NCBI GenBank assembly: GCA_012862575.1
Contig: BLSF01000032.1
Coordinates: 372,001 to 436,000 of the forward strand
Length of the DNA: 64,000 bases
Source: Parietichytrium sp. I65-24A
Lineage: Eukaryota > Sar > Bigyra > Thraustochytrida > Thraustochytriidae
Reading direction: 5' to 3'
This document shows positions 49,726 to 60,854 of this stretch, in pieces. The translations under genes were made by a program, and so were the position numbers. Under the pieces are notes generated by a model. The model ran no database searches. It was given only the letters and a program-made list of their open reading frames with translations, and was not told where the DNA came from. The stretch's first letter is position 1, and each line of letters begins with the position of its first letter.

Positions 49726-49790
49726 TTTCATTCATTCAATCATTCATTCAATCATTCATTCTGTCAATTCTGTCACTCAATCAATCACGA
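49726..49790. repeat. ATTC/CAAT array
   Basis: Imperfect CATT and CAAT tetramers (cattcattcaatcattcatt and similar). Confidence 0.85.
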
Positions 49791-50668
49791 ACGACGTCAG
49801 TTTCAAAATTCGACAATTTATAGGAAACTTCTTCGCTGAGCCAATTTCAGAATATACGACTCCCCTAGCCTTCCCGAGCAGCGATGTTTGGATCTGCCGC
49901 CTATAAAGCTGCTATATATTACGCTACCCTTTGTCTGGAAGGTACCCATTGCCTTAGTAGTGCATTGGCGTAGGCTGGCTCTATGACCGGCAAGTACGAG
50001 TACCAGGTGTGTAGTTGTCTTAGGTGAGAGAGGCAAGGACTAGCACGCTGTACTGACCTATACTGTCATACTTTCTCTCGTAAGCATAGCTGTCTGCTAA
50101 TGCAAACGATAGTGAAGCACATCGACAGAGAGTTTAGCTGGCTTTGTTCAATTTTAAAAGATAGAGGAATTACTTACATAAGTTTACTGCGCAAGTACCT
50201 TTACTTGGTATTTCAATTGGTTACTTTTTTAAAAACTGCCACGTAATTCATAACAGTAAAAGTTGGAGTTTATAGCAGTAAAAACGTCCAAAAATCATTG
50301 CCTGTGAAATAAAATATACTGTCAAAACATTTCCCCTCACGAGAAAGAAAGCTTCCATCCTACACCCTATATAGACACTACTACCCCAAATTTGGCGATC
50401 AAATTCTACCGCTTATTCTAGTGCTTCATAAGAGCCGAGAGTTTACACCCTAGCAGAGAGCAGAGAGAGTAGAAAAAGAGAACCCAAAATCCACATTCTC
50501 CTCACACGCGTCTTCCTTCTCCCGCGGCCCTGCGCCTATGCCACACCTACCCTCCCGCTAAGCCCCCTTCCAGAGTTGAAACTGCTAGTCAGCGCTAGTC
50601 TACCACTAGCGTTTGGTTGGTTCCTTCGGCAAACAAGCAAAGGAAAGAAAGGAAAGCAAACAAAGCAC

Positions 50669-50712
50669 CCCACAGTCCCCACAGTCCCACAGTCCCACAG
50701 TCCCCACAGTCC
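50669..50712. repeat. CCCACAGT minisatellite
   Basis: Units CCCCACAGT and CCCACAGT occur about five times, roughly 220 bases upstream of the EGF-7TM start. It resembles the repeat at 19066-19132. Confidence 0.85.
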
Positions 50713-50929
50713 AATCTTTCCAAAAGCGTCCCAGTGCCCAGCGCGTACCCTGGTTGCCCTGAGGTTGTACGCAGGCGGCGAGCTCGTTCGCCCGCAGGAA
50801 AACAGGAAACGCCTGCTGCATCTCTATACGTAAAGTTGTAAAGTTCCATACTTTTACACACCCATCTTGGTGTTTGGCGTTTTGGCGTTTTGGCGTTCTG
50901 GTTGGCGAGGCGGCGTGGATGAGCTCGCG

Positions 50930-52294
50930 ATGATGGACTGCCGAGATTCGAGCTTGTGCAGCGAAGAGTGGTTTCTAGGCGCGGTTGGAGTGTGCAATGT
51001 TTCGACAGGGGTGTGCGAGTGCCCGGATGGGTACCATGGGAAGGACGACTATGAGATGTACAATGACTGCCACATCGACGTGGAGGTGCAGAGGGGCATG
51101 TACATTATCTGCACGATCATTGCGCTGGTGCTGTTCTTCCAGACGATCTACGCGTTCGGGCGCCTCGTCGTCCGCTGGAAGGTGTTCGCTGGGAACTCCT
51201 TTTGCAAGGGATTCGTGAACCTCCTATCGGGGAAGGACTTGGGGAGCACAAAGGATGATATTGAGAAGACCTCGGGAGCGTATCCAAGTCCCGAACTGAT
51301 GGGCGGTACGTCACACACCCTCGCGAGCAACAACATTCTCTCGCAAAACGTCAACTCCCTCGATGTAAACATCGACAGCGTAGCCGGTTGGAGCTACGGC
51401 TCAGACAATCGCGGGCCCCCGCGGCCCAAGAATATTAACAAGGCGGAAGAAGGACCTATCCGAGCAGGCGCCGCCGCTAAGAGCCCCGCAATCTCGTCGC
51501 CGATGACGAAACGAAAGCGTTTCATAAAAAAGAGGCAGCGCGAAATACTTTTATGTATCCTCCTTTTTAACCAATATGCGGTCGGGCTTCTCCTGTACTA
51601 CCTTCCCATGCTCGCGGGTCAATACCGTGAAGACGGGCTTTGGTACCAAAATATAGGAGCTGCGACTGCTGTCGCCGCTGTATTTAGCGGGTTGTGGCTA
51701 ATGTCATTCGTGTGGTTTCGGAGCTTACCGTCTGTGCACCTATACGGCAAGCTTTTCGACATACACTCGATTCTCTTGCGCTGGCCGAATCTGGTGCGCT
51801 GTGCCACTGTTGCTAACGTTATTCTGATCGACATCGTCTCGCTGCTGACGCTGTTCATCATACCAGCCGTGAAACCTGAGCTGCGACACGCCTGCAACGA
51901 CATCATCTTGCGCTTCTTTCTCTTCTTCCTGGTGACATTTATCGTTTATTTCTTTGCGCTATGTTCAATTATTCGCAAACTCTTCCTGCAGTTGGAGAAG
52001 CTCATGGACGGCGAGAATAACTACGCTCGAAGGAATTCGACACACGCGGAGTCCAGTGCGTTAGCCTTTCGAAAAGGCGTCAAAACAACCACCTTGCTCA
52101 TCCGCATGACTACAATCTTGGGAACCGTTGCAGTGATTGCATCTGTCAACGCTGCCTTCGTTCCTTTTTTTCGTGCCAGATTGTTTCTTTCCATTGGCTT
52201 GGTCGGTGTTAGCGCCAGTCTGGTCTCGAATATCTGCACCTTTGTATTTTTGCGCCGAATGCACAATTACGGGGGTTCTGCCATGAACCAATAG
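50930..52294 (+). CDS. EGF-like/seven-helix membrane protein A
   Basis: This protein of unknown function has 454 residues from ATG 50930, with a second ATG at 50933. An N-terminal Cys-rich EGF-like segment (residues 4-46: CRDSSLC, GVCNVSTGVCECPDGYHG) is followed by a hydrophobic helix (about 51-75, GMYIICTIIALVLFFQTIYA), a long hydrophilic loop (about 85-200) with Ser, Asn and KRKRFIKKRQRE, and six more hydrophobic segments to the end. This gives seven in all. No signal peptide precedes the EGF part, so the real start may lie in an unseen upstream exon, or the protein inserts N-terminus-out. The EGF-TM-loop-6TM layout matches the gene at 55225. It resembles adhesion-type receptors only in outline; no GPCR motif was recognised. 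I suspect a lineage-specific family. Confidence 0.65.
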   Translation: MMDCRDSSLCSEEWFLGAVGVCNVSTGVCECPDGYHGKDDYEMYNDCHIDVEVQRGMYIICTIIALVLFFQTIYAFGRLVVRWKVFAGNSFCKGFVNLLSGKDLGSTKDDIEKTSGAYPSPELMGGTSHTLASNNILSQNVNSLDVNIDSVAGWSYGSDNRGPPRPKNINKAEEGPIRAGAAAKSPAISSPMTKRKRFIKKRQREILLCILLFNQYAVGLLLYYLPMLAGQYREDGLWYQNIGAATAVAAVFSGLWLMSFVWFRSLPSVHLYGKLFDIHSILLRWPNLVRCATVANVILIDIVSLLTLFIIPAVKPELRHACNDIILRFFLFFLVTFIVYFFALCSIIRKLFLQLEKLMDGENNYARRNSTHAESSALAFRKGVKTTTLLIRMTTILGTVAVIASVNAAFVPFFRARLFLSIGLVGVSASLVSNICTFVFLRRMHNYGGSAMNQ

Positions 52295-55224
52295 GAATGC
52301 CGGCCGTCCTGGCCTTGTGCGTGAAAATGGGATCTGTTACCCTTTTGCTGTGTTGTTGTGTTTCGCTTTCTCAATTTGTATTGCTCTTGAATATGCTCAC
52401 TCCCAGTCGAGATTCAAAGAGTATCGAGAAATCTTGTTGCATGAACTGAACCTTTTTTTGTTTCTTTCTTCTTGTTCCCGAAAACCCCCATCCTTCTACT
52501 CTCGCTTGCGGATCCGCTAATTCTGTCCGCGTCTTCACGAGATGTGTAGTAAAAGCAATCTTGATCAAGAGTAGATGTCGTATTTTACAGTCGTAACTAT
52601 ATTCATCATGATTAATCTCTCGCCGAATTGCTACTCTTTTTCAAAAACCTGACGAAAAGAAGGTGAAAAAAAGCGCAGGAGCGCTTGTGCCCCTTGATTG
52701 AATGTGTTCGAATAATCCTGTAACTCATTAATCCCAACTCATAGTCAATCCACAAAGTCTCGAACTCTCCGGTCACAGTCGCGGCTGCCGCGATCCGATT
52801 CGCGGCCACCCAGGGCCACTTAGTCTCAGAGGCTCAGTCCATCCTGAGCGGATAGCTTGCTAGCGCTACGTACGGCGTGTACTGTCAGAGTACATGCACC
52901 TCAGGCATCGTACCAGTAAACCCGGGCTTCCCTGACGAACCAGCTACAACCAGTGCAACCAGCCCAGCCTTGAGTGTAAGTTGTGTCTGTGCGGTACTGG
53001 CACAAGTGGCACAAGCAACGAACGCGCAGTAGAGCGCGCAAATTGCGTCTTGACAGGCGCGAACGAAACGCTAATTTGTGGTGGCGAAAGAAGCAAAGTG
53101 GCACAGTTTTGCTACCCGGCATCCACTCCACACCACATCGCACAATGCTGGCAACGCTGCTCGCTCATTATTTGCGCATCACGCAATCAGACAAACACGA
53201 CGCTTGCCCTTAAACTTTTACGCTTTTGGCAAGGCACGTGCGTCTTGCGAATTACTGCTGCGGACAATTCCATCCGTAAGCTGCAGCAGAACGGGTGGGA
53301 TTCTTCCTCGTCTCGCGCAAGCCCGTGCTGTCCAGGATCCCTGCCAAGTCACAAATACGTTTTCTGAAAAGTGCCCGTGACTTGCCAGCGTTCGTTCGCC
53401 TTGGCGAGATTCATCACGGCACTATGACATCACGGCATCTGTGAGCTCGCCAGCCGCGCGGTAGCAAAGGGCGAGAAGCGGTTCATGACAACGACAGCAA
53501 CGTAATGACATCGACAGTCAATTTTCCCCTCTTGCTTTTGGTCTGTACTTGTCTTTCTCTTGGTCAGTCTTCCGCCAAAGAGCTTAACTTTAATTTGAGA
53601 GCATGTCCAGTTGGCGCAACGCACTTGAGCAATGTGACAATTGCAAGTGCCATCTTTCGCACTTGCGACCAACTTGCGATTTCTGCAAAATTGTTATTTG
53701 TTTCGTTCTCAACAAAATAAGTACCAATGGTAATGTACTTTTGCATTTTGCACTTTGCACTTGCTTTTTGCTTCCACTTGGAACGAGAACAACAAAAGCT
53801 TTCTACATTCTGAATTCTGAAATTTAATTCAACAACGCACACCTCCTCCGCCTCTTAAGCTTCTCCACTAGCTGCTGATAGCCCTCCCGCCACGGATACT
53901 TTACAAATCCACTCCCTACCAACGAGTAACGCTTACTTAGCCCGCCCTATCTCGTCCTTATTGTATCATGTAAGTGATACTAGCAGCTTACGGGTACACA
54001 CCCCAGTCCAAATCTCTTGATACTTTTGATCTTTTTAGCATTTCTCAGTAAGTGATCGCTAGCCTCTTGGCTACGGTGTGGAGCGTGGTATGCAACTTTG
54101 GTGTTGTTTGTCCCGAACTGATTCGCATTGTGAAACCGTGGAATCAAAAGTGAAAAAGACTAGAAAAGGAGTCAATGGAAGTTTAGATTTCGTTTAATTT
54201 TGACTGTAAAAAGAGGAACGCCGAGATCAGTGAATGTGGATACGAATGAAAAGAATAGCAAAGCTGAAGCAAGACGCTGCAAAGGTCGAGAGTTTGTTTA
54301 TCATTGCGCAACTTGTATCCGTCTCTGCAAGCAGCAAGTCTGAACTGAACATACCTTCGATCCTTTGAGGCTTTTAATTTGGATCCATTCGCACTTGTCT
54401 TGGGCATTAAAAAAAAAGTAAAAGAGAAAAGAAAGCGTTGGAGACATTCAATCACTTGACGAAGCTCGCTTCTGATCGGACACGCCGCAGAGAAGCCAGT
54501 CAGCCATTAAAGCTCGACCGTGAAGGTAAATCTCACATGGACCATGAGGTTGGTTTCTCGAGACTCTGTGCATCCACACCACGTACTAGTTCCGGTACAA
54601 GTTCTCACTGCCAGTCAGTGTCGATGGCGAAGAATGACAAAGAGCAGGAATTAAGAGAGGTTTCGCCTTCACGCAAGCAACGACTTTAGTAGCCATCCAA
54701 GTGTTCACTTTCTTTCTAGGTAGTGGCCATGCCGTGCCAAGAGTGCCAAGGCTCTCAATAATGAACTGCCGTTGACCATTCCACCGTCTCTAAAGTCTCC
54801 AAGGTGTCTTGGTCGGCGCTTGAGTTTGTGATCTTGTGAGCTTGTTGTATGTAGTACAGTACCGGTACCGGAGTCGGTACACAGTACTCAGTGTTGGGTT
54901 GCGGATTGGTGTGCAGTAGGCGACTCGCTCTGGCTTTTGCGCAAGTACTTATCCTTCTTCGAAAACCACCAGCTTGACAGTTTGACAATTTGACCGCGAA
55001 GTTCGCAAGTTCGCGCGCCGCTCTGCTATACGGCCGAGTTGGTTTGGAGGGACAGGCATGCGCAGAGCCTTTTAGCGGCTCGGAACGCTAACTCCTCACC
55101 TTCCAACTTTGGTCAGGCGAGCGGGGGTGCCGGCACTGGCCAACTGCAGGAGCTAGCTGCAGGAGTCACAAGAGCCGCCCGAGAAAAAGGGGCCGCATCA
55201 AAGCTGCTGTGCCGGCCGGAGGCC
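52295..55224. other. Intergenic region, 2.9 kb
   Basis: It holds A/T-rich stretches, a TTTGCACTT-like run (about 53735-53770), and a cluster of GTAC palindromes at 54850-54895 (GTACCGGTAC at 54859-54868). The frame of the next gene is open from about 55039 without an ATG, so an upstream exon may exist. Confidence 0.5.
54859..54868. repeat. GTACCGGTAC palindrome
   Basis: A perfect 10-base palindrome, flanked by further GTAC and AGTACTCAGT strings; the latter is the reverse complement of part of the 17-mer at 20.7 kb. Confidence 0.8.
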
Positions 55225-56370
55225 ATGAATGAATCCGAGTGCCCAGACGCGCCAGAGTGGATGCACGCCTCCCTTATTCCCGACGTACCGTGCTCTGGAC
55301 ATGGGAAGTGTGTCAACTTCACTTGCTTGTGTGAGCCAGGATGGACCGGCCGCAGCGACTTTCTCAACATGGAGGGTCTGGATTGTCACATAAACGCGAG
55401 AGTCGTCAGGAATCTGTGGATAGCAAGCTTAGCAATTTCATGCGCGCTGTGGATCTCCACCATTCCTCGCGTGTGGGAGCGTATGAAGACGTACATGCGT
55501 CTAAGATCACGGAAGCGGCAAGAGAGAAGCAAGAGCAACTCTCGGTTCTGGATAAATCCGACAATATTGAGCATATTCTTCTTTGAAGCGCTCTGCATCC
55601 CAACCTCCACTGCTTACGTCCTTCTCAAGATTGCATACCCGGAAGAACGCCTCGGAGTCACCATGGCAAGCACCGTGTGTTTTTTGATGGCTCACACGGG
55701 TTTCTTCTTGTCGTTGTTCTGCTTTCAGCCTTTCTTGTTGGCAACCTTGCTTCGGGCGAGCACGTCTTTGGAGGTGTTGATTCCGCTCAACTACGTGTTT
55801 GCAGTGTATATGACCACCGTTACCATCATAAACAGCGCCTTGCCCCTCATATCTCTTTCCATCAACAAAGGTGAGCTGAACGAATCGACCATGTCGTTTT
55901 GTATTTCCTACTTTGCAGTTTACGGCATTGCCTTGTACACCTTCGCTGCACAGGCCGGCTACACGCTCTACAAGGTGCAGGTTCTGCTTCGCACGACACC
56001 ATTCGCGGAGACTTCCAGTCACATTATGCGAGTTAAAAAGGCAATCTCTGCCTTCCAGGTCCAAGGTTTTGTTCAAGGCTTCATACTGGGAACCATCTAT
56101 CTCCTCTTTGCATGCATTCCATACATTCGGAACAAACACGACTATTGGGTTCCGTTCGTATGGACAGCGGGGACGATGGTTTGGCGGTATTTGGCATTTA
56201 CTGCTGTGCCAAACGCCGGTAGCTCGGCACCGTCCTCCCGAGCAGATAAGGGACAAGAGAACAAAAAGCAGATCTTCTTGTCCAGCAGCCCGTCGCCCAT
56301 GACTGCAGCAATTTACCAGTTTGAGCTGTCCTCATTCAGCCATGGCCGCGAGCTTTCTGTATCGCTCTAG
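55225..56370 (+). CDS. EGF-like/seven-helix membrane protein B (5' end uncertain)
   Basis: This is 381 residues from the first in-frame ATG. The EGF-like segment (VPCSGHGKCVNFTCLCEPGW, then a final Cys before the first helix) is followed by seven hydrophobic segments, the last ending near residue 335, and a Ser-rich tail. A Cys just upstream of the ATG (LCRPEAMNESEC) appears to belong to the same domain, and the frame is open back to about 55039. The true N-terminus, probably with a signal peptide, may therefore come from an upstream exon that I could not place. The layout is as in the gene at 50930: EGF, one helix, a basic loop (here short: RLRSRKRQERSKSNSR), then six helices. Sequence identity between the two is low, so kinship rests on architecture. 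Function is unknown. It converges with the hydrolase gene, with 211 bases between stops. Confidence 0.62.
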   Translation: MNESECPDAPEWMHASLIPDVPCSGHGKCVNFTCLCEPGWTGRSDFLNMEGLDCHINARVVRNLWIASLAISCALWISTIPRVWERMKTYMRLRSRKRQERSKSNSRFWINPTILSIFFFEALCIPTSTAYVLLKIAYPEERLGVTMASTVCFLMAHTGFFLSLFCFQPFLLATLLRASTSLEVLIPLNYVFAVYMTTVTIINSALPLISLSINKGELNESTMSFCISYFAVYGIALYTFAAQAGYTLYKVQVLLRTTPFAETSSHIMRVKKAISAFQVQGFVQGFILGTIYLLFACIPYIRNKHDYWVPFVWTAGTMVWRYLAFTAVPNAGSSAPSSRADKGQENKKQIFLSSSPSPMTAAIYQFELSSFSHGRELSVSL

Positions 56371-56581
56371 TGTCCAAATTTCGCCCTCCTGGAAGTGGAT
56401 CCTTTCTTCCACTTTGATAGTTTCTGCCCTTCGCACCTGCTCCTGACAAAAATTCCCAGAGTAGATATTTTTAGATTGTGCTTTGTAATATATGGTTTGT
56501 ATAGTTGTAAGCCCTTGTCCTTTCGCACGCAGGAAAACCCGAGCGCTCCTCAGAGATATGAGAAGACTCAATAGATCATTT

Positions 56582-57352
56582 TTAAAGGTTAGCTTTTCCA
56601 ACGATCTCGGTAAAGAAGGTCGTGGAAAGCTCAAGCCCCTTCTTTACGTCCTCCACAACTTGTTCCTTAGAAATGTCAGCCTGGGTCATGAAGCCATGGT
56701 TTTCTTCCGTAAACTCATGGAACTTGTAAAGGTCGCCCTTCAGGTCCCCACCTTCCTTGACAACATCTGGATCGTCTTTGCACGGGCAAATGAGCATAGG
56801 GACGGTGTTCTTACTCACCAAATCTGGGATATTGCCGCCCTCCTTCTCCACGAGTTTGAGGGACGGATGAAAGCACGCTGCCGCCTTGATACGCGGCTCG
56901 GCTGCACGGGCGACTTCCTCAAAGATTTGCCACACACCCCAGCAAAACCCAATAAACATGATGGACTCCACCTCGGCGGGCAGCACCTTCGAGTAGACCG
57001 CATCCAGGTCCTTCTGCACCTTGCTAGGCGGGAACTTGGCCAACGTCTCTGGCAGTTTGCCCGCCTTCAAGCCCTCGAACGTCAATGGATCTTTGTAAAA
57101 CGTGTCGGGGCACACTACCCAGCACTTGAGCCTCTCCGCGAGGTCGTCGCACAGGCCAATGTGCCTGCCCGTGTCCATGCCGAGAATGTCAGCCACCATG
57201 ATGAGCACCTGCTTGGACGCGCTGTCGCCAACGCAGTAGTACCGAAGGCTCCCATTCTCGCTCTCCACCTCCTTGTACTCGCCTTGCGCTTTGTAGTCCG
57301 CCGGCGCCTCCAGGCCGGGACACCGCGTTGGGGGACAGCAGCCGTCGGACAT
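56582..57352 (-). CDS. Dienelactone hydrolase family protein
   Basis: This is an alpha/beta-hydrolase of 256 residues, a normal family length. Family members hydrolyse lactones and related esters; the substrate in eukaryotes is usually unknown. The nucleophile motif GFCWG has Cys137, as in true dienelactone hydrolases. The other triad members are probably an Asp at 193-196 (CKDDPDVV) and His219 (EENHGFM). N-terminal CCPPTRCPGL is typical of fungal and plant homologues, as are VVCPDTFY and ACFHPSLK. No targeting signal is visible, so it is probably cytosolic. The start is ATG at 57350-57352. Confidence 0.88.
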   Translation of the reverse strand: MSDGCCPPTRCPGLEAPADYKAQGEYKEVESENGSLRYYCVGDSASKQVLIMVADILGMDTGRHIGLCDDLAERLKCWVVCPDTFYKDPLTFEGLKAGKLPETLAKFPPSKVQKDLDAVYSKVLPAEVESIMFIGFCWGVWQIFEEVARAAEPRIKAAACFHPSLKLVEKEGGNIPDLVSKNTVPMLICPCKDDPDVVKEGGDLKGDLYKFHEFTEENHGFMTQADISKEQVVEDVKKGLELSTTFFTEIVGKANL

Positions 57353-59559
57353 GGTCTATTGAAACAGCTCTCTCCACCTCAACTTTTGAACCCAACCTGC
57401 ACCAAGAAAACAACGACGACCAAGCCTTTGTCGGTCTTCACTCGCCGCCAATAAAGAGTCTGTCAGGCGCTGCTCGTCCTGGCTGGCTGGCTGAGTGACT
57501 GAGCGATTGACTGACAGGCTCTGAGTGACTGCGGCCAACTGGATCTCTCACGCTTTTCGCTACGTGCACTCTCACGACTCGGGTCTCCCAACAACTTTTC
57601 CCGTGTCCTTGCCATCTTGATATGTCTTGATGTCCTTGTCGTGCCTTATCCTGCCTTAGTAGCTAGTGAGTATCTTCCCATCTTTCTATCTTTCGATCTC
57701 TTTCTATTCACAGTCACGGGCATGATCATGCATGATCATTGATTGATTTGAACAGAACATTTGCAATTCGCAACAGAATTCAGAATTTAGCGCCAAATGC
57801 AATTGCTCGCAATCATTCGTCTGCAAACGCAGTTCGCAGTGAGTTGCAGAGGAAAGGAGAAAAGAGCAAAGAGATTCAAACAGCAAAGAGGACTGCTGAC
57901 ATCTGTGACATCTGTAACATTTGTGACATTCCACTTCTGTTGTTGTGGACGACATCGGCGATAAGTTTCTCTTACCCCTGCACAGAGATCATCATGACGA
58001 GGAGTTGGAGGCCGATGAAAGATCAGAATGGAACAACCAGAAGCATAAGAACAATCAGAACAGAAGAAAATAAATCAGAATTCAGAAACCACAATTTAGA
58101 TGATCGTGATCGACGATGGACTTGCTTTCAATGAACCAAGTTCAGAACAATTATTAGAATAATCGATTCAGAATGCACAACTTTGACAGTGTTCAATTCA
58201 AGTTCATTGGAAATGAAATGAGTGATGAAGGAGAGATGCCACATTACAATATATTCTGTCTTTGCCATTACCTGCCTTTGTAGTTGGAGCTGTAGCTGTG
58301 CTACAAATTTACCGAGGCAAAGCGCGCACAATACGTGGAACCTCGACGGATTCGGTAGCCTCGTCAAGCTGGAGCTAGCCAGCTCGAGAATGGAGCGAGC
58401 GATTACCCCAAAGGCCGAACTTGACGTCCCGCATCATGACGCACCTGCACGAGGATGGAAATACTCACACCTTTCTTTTCACCTCTCTTCCTTTTCATTC
58501 TTTGTCCAGTGCTGCGAGAGCGACGAAACACACCACTCGATTTTCGCGAGACTCTGAAAGTTCGAGTTCGTTCCAAGGCAGGCAATTTAAGCTTCACCGT
58601 TCCTCAACGGCTCATTTTGGAACACAAGAGAGAGGATGAAACCCAGCAGCTCTGTCCGGGCAGCGGCACCGCTGGCTAGCATCGCAACAATCGCGCAAGA
58701 GCCTCGGACTCAATGTTCGCATCACGATAGCCGAAAGCAAGCCTCGCAGTCGATTGCCTACTAGTCAGCTAGAACTGATCTGAGCTGGCTCGAGCGAGAG
58801 ACTTGCAACGGCAACGATGGAACCGACAATGGACTGTTTAATTTCGAACACTTGTCGCAAAGTGCGGCTCAGCCATTAGGCCACTCCGTCCACATCGCCA
58901 CAATGCGGTTCACAGTCAGTCAGGTTGCTTTCCCTTTCGCCCTGCACCCCTGCAGCGCCGTGGAACAGTGTTCCGTGGAAACATTCCTGCTTTCCAGCTT
59001 TCCGAAACAGATGGGATAGTCAGACAGATAGATGTTCATTGTTGTTTTGTTGAATGAACTTGATCCATTCCAAGGGTTGGTGCGCATAGTGCGCATGTTC
59101 CTTCCCCCAAGCTTACTCGAATGCGCAGTCTGTGCATTCAATCGACCGCCACAACCGCCACGCACTCAGTGCTCGCGCTCGTACTTGCTCCCAGTTCTAG
59201 TAAGAGCTCGCAACGGCGTTCGAGAAGCTTTTGATTGACTGTGATTCTTCTTCACTCTCCAATGGACATTTTCAAGCAGTAGCTGCAAATTCATTTCTGT
59301 ACTGGTACAGAATTCATACTTTGTTAACTATTTCGTTCCTTCCTATCTAATCATCATCGCTTACAAGACCGCGAGTGATCCACTAAAGGCACGTATCTTC
59401 TCGCGATTCCGTAAATCTTATTCTCAGCTAGCGTCATAGGTCTTTCAGAATACACGTTTTCGCACATGTAACTTCTCGCCTGGCTTTTGCAAAAGCCTAA
59501 TTTGTTCCAAAAATAACCCAGGTTTTTTCACCACCAAAACCAAAGGAGAGACAGCTTGG
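57353..59559. other. Intergenic region, 2.2 kb, no gene seen
   Basis: This is the left part of a 3.5 kb divergent spacer. A CTGGCTGGCTGAGTGACTGA-type run (about 57480-57530) lies near the hydrolase start. An imperfect GTAC palindrome lies near 59299-59310. I recognise no coding sequence. Confidence 0.45.
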
Positions 59560-60640
59560 CGTGAGTTTGGACAATATGTATCTGCTTAGAGCTAGTCATC
59601 CCAGCTCTGGTACGAATTGCACCAACACTGGAAATGCCCAGTCGCATAGGATTGGTCGTTTCCATGTGTCCGTTACGTTGCAGAGAGACTCTCGGATTCT
59701 AGACTCAGATTCGGACGGTCAGTCGTTCAAAGTTCAACGAGTTGTCGCTGCCGTCGATGGCCATACGTTGCTTGATCCCGTCTAAAAGCAGGTGGTACGG
59801 TATCATTCAAGAATGAAAAGAGGATTGCAAAGTACACTGCACAGCTTGAAAACGAAACTACTACCTCAATTTGTGGGCAGCCAACGTGTTTCCAAACTTG
59901 CTTGCCCCACCCCTCCCATCCACTCGTACCCCTCGCCTCTGCCCTTTTTGCTTGCCATTGTGCTTGTAGGATCCTGTATTCCAGGGCGATCCAACCACCT
60001 GTGTTAGTCGGTGTGGATGCTGCGGGTGAACTAGGAGCAGCATACATTGGAAGCTTCTTCCGCAAGGTTGGTTTCCAATGAGACCGACCGCCAACCACAC
60101 TGTTTAAACTCAAAGGCGGCGCTCTCTGTTCTCTGTGTCTGACAGAAGCTGCAATGTTATGGAAGATAGACTGGCATCGGAAGACAAAATTCAGATCATT
60201 TGAAGCTCGGTCATCTCTTTGCCCAGTACCAAGGTGGTGGTGCATTTCTGCAGGTCAGCTTTGCTGTCGCAAACAAATGCATTTGGATTTACTGAATGAT
60301 TTACATTTACATGCATTCTCTACCAATGAAACTTGGGGTGCCTTAGGTGATGATGTTTTCGATACCTTTTAGTTCGTTGGGAAGCCGTTCGAACCAAGTA
60401 TGAATTCACATTCAGTGAGCAGTGCAAAAAGGCCCATTGGAACGGTATTGGGATGATTGGCTCGTATTTACTTGCGGAGACTATAAATTGCCCAAACAAA
60501 GGAGAGTTCCATGGCAAAAATTCGTGACGTAACCTGGAATGGGCATTTCTTGAAATCAGTACTAAAGGCCAGCATGCCCTGACTGTGAGAACACCAGAGC
60601 GTGTTCTGAGTCGACAGCAATCGAAAGAGTAGGTAGAGAC
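59560..60640 (+). pseudogene. Degraded coding-like region, possibly a retroelement integrase fossil
   Basis: Plus-strand translation shows several protein-like stretches that do not form one intact frame. A left part contains VLVGVDAAGELGAAYIGS and NEKRIAKYTAQLENE. A right part (about 60350-60630) contains RWEAVRTKYEFTFSEQ, then KGEFHGKN, and later KGQHALTVRTPERVLSRQ. The order of a (D)N-x-G-EF-like string followed by H...(R)TPE recalls the integrase core of LTR retroelements, but this is weak. No long terminal repeats, gag or reverse transcriptase were recognised. It looks old and broken in several places. It could instead be the remains of a host gene or an unresolved multi-exon gene. Confidence 0.3.
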
Positions 60641-60663
60641 AGACGGGTCCGGGCGTCAAGTTT

Positions 60664-60673
60664 GTACCGGTAC
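60664..60673. repeat. GTACCGGTAC palindrome
   Basis: The same 10-base palindrome as at 54859 and within the 17-mers, about 180 bases upstream of the next gene's start. Confidence 0.8.
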
Positions 60674-60854
60674 AATTGGATTACAAAGAGAGAAAAACCT
60701 ACATTGGCAGTGGCCAAAGCTACATCGCCATCCATCTTTGGCAGGTCGAAACCGAGACACCTCCACAGCTTGAGGTGCGCGAGCTGTGCGAGTTAAGTTT
60801 CTCGGACGCAGAGTTGCAAGTGCTGCGCGGCGGGGAGCAGCGCTTGGGGGAGAA

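Larger units (their letters stand above)
48197..50929. other. Intergenic region, 2.7 kb, repeat-rich
   Basis: It contains a CGTAT array, an ACCGACTG array, an ATTC/CAAT array (about 49726-49790), a GTACTGAGTAC string near 49644 that matches the 17-mer at 20.7 and 21.3 kb, and a CCCACAGT repeat before the EGF-7TM gene. I see no supported gene. Confidence 0.5.

Noticed and set aside
59727-60245. 172-codon minus-strand frame
   Set aside because: The plus strand of the same stretch looks more protein-like. The minus frame has no family features.
60380-60395. tRNA T-loop-like gttcgaacc (also near 27057)
   Set aside because: No acceptor or anticodon stems can be drawn around either site.
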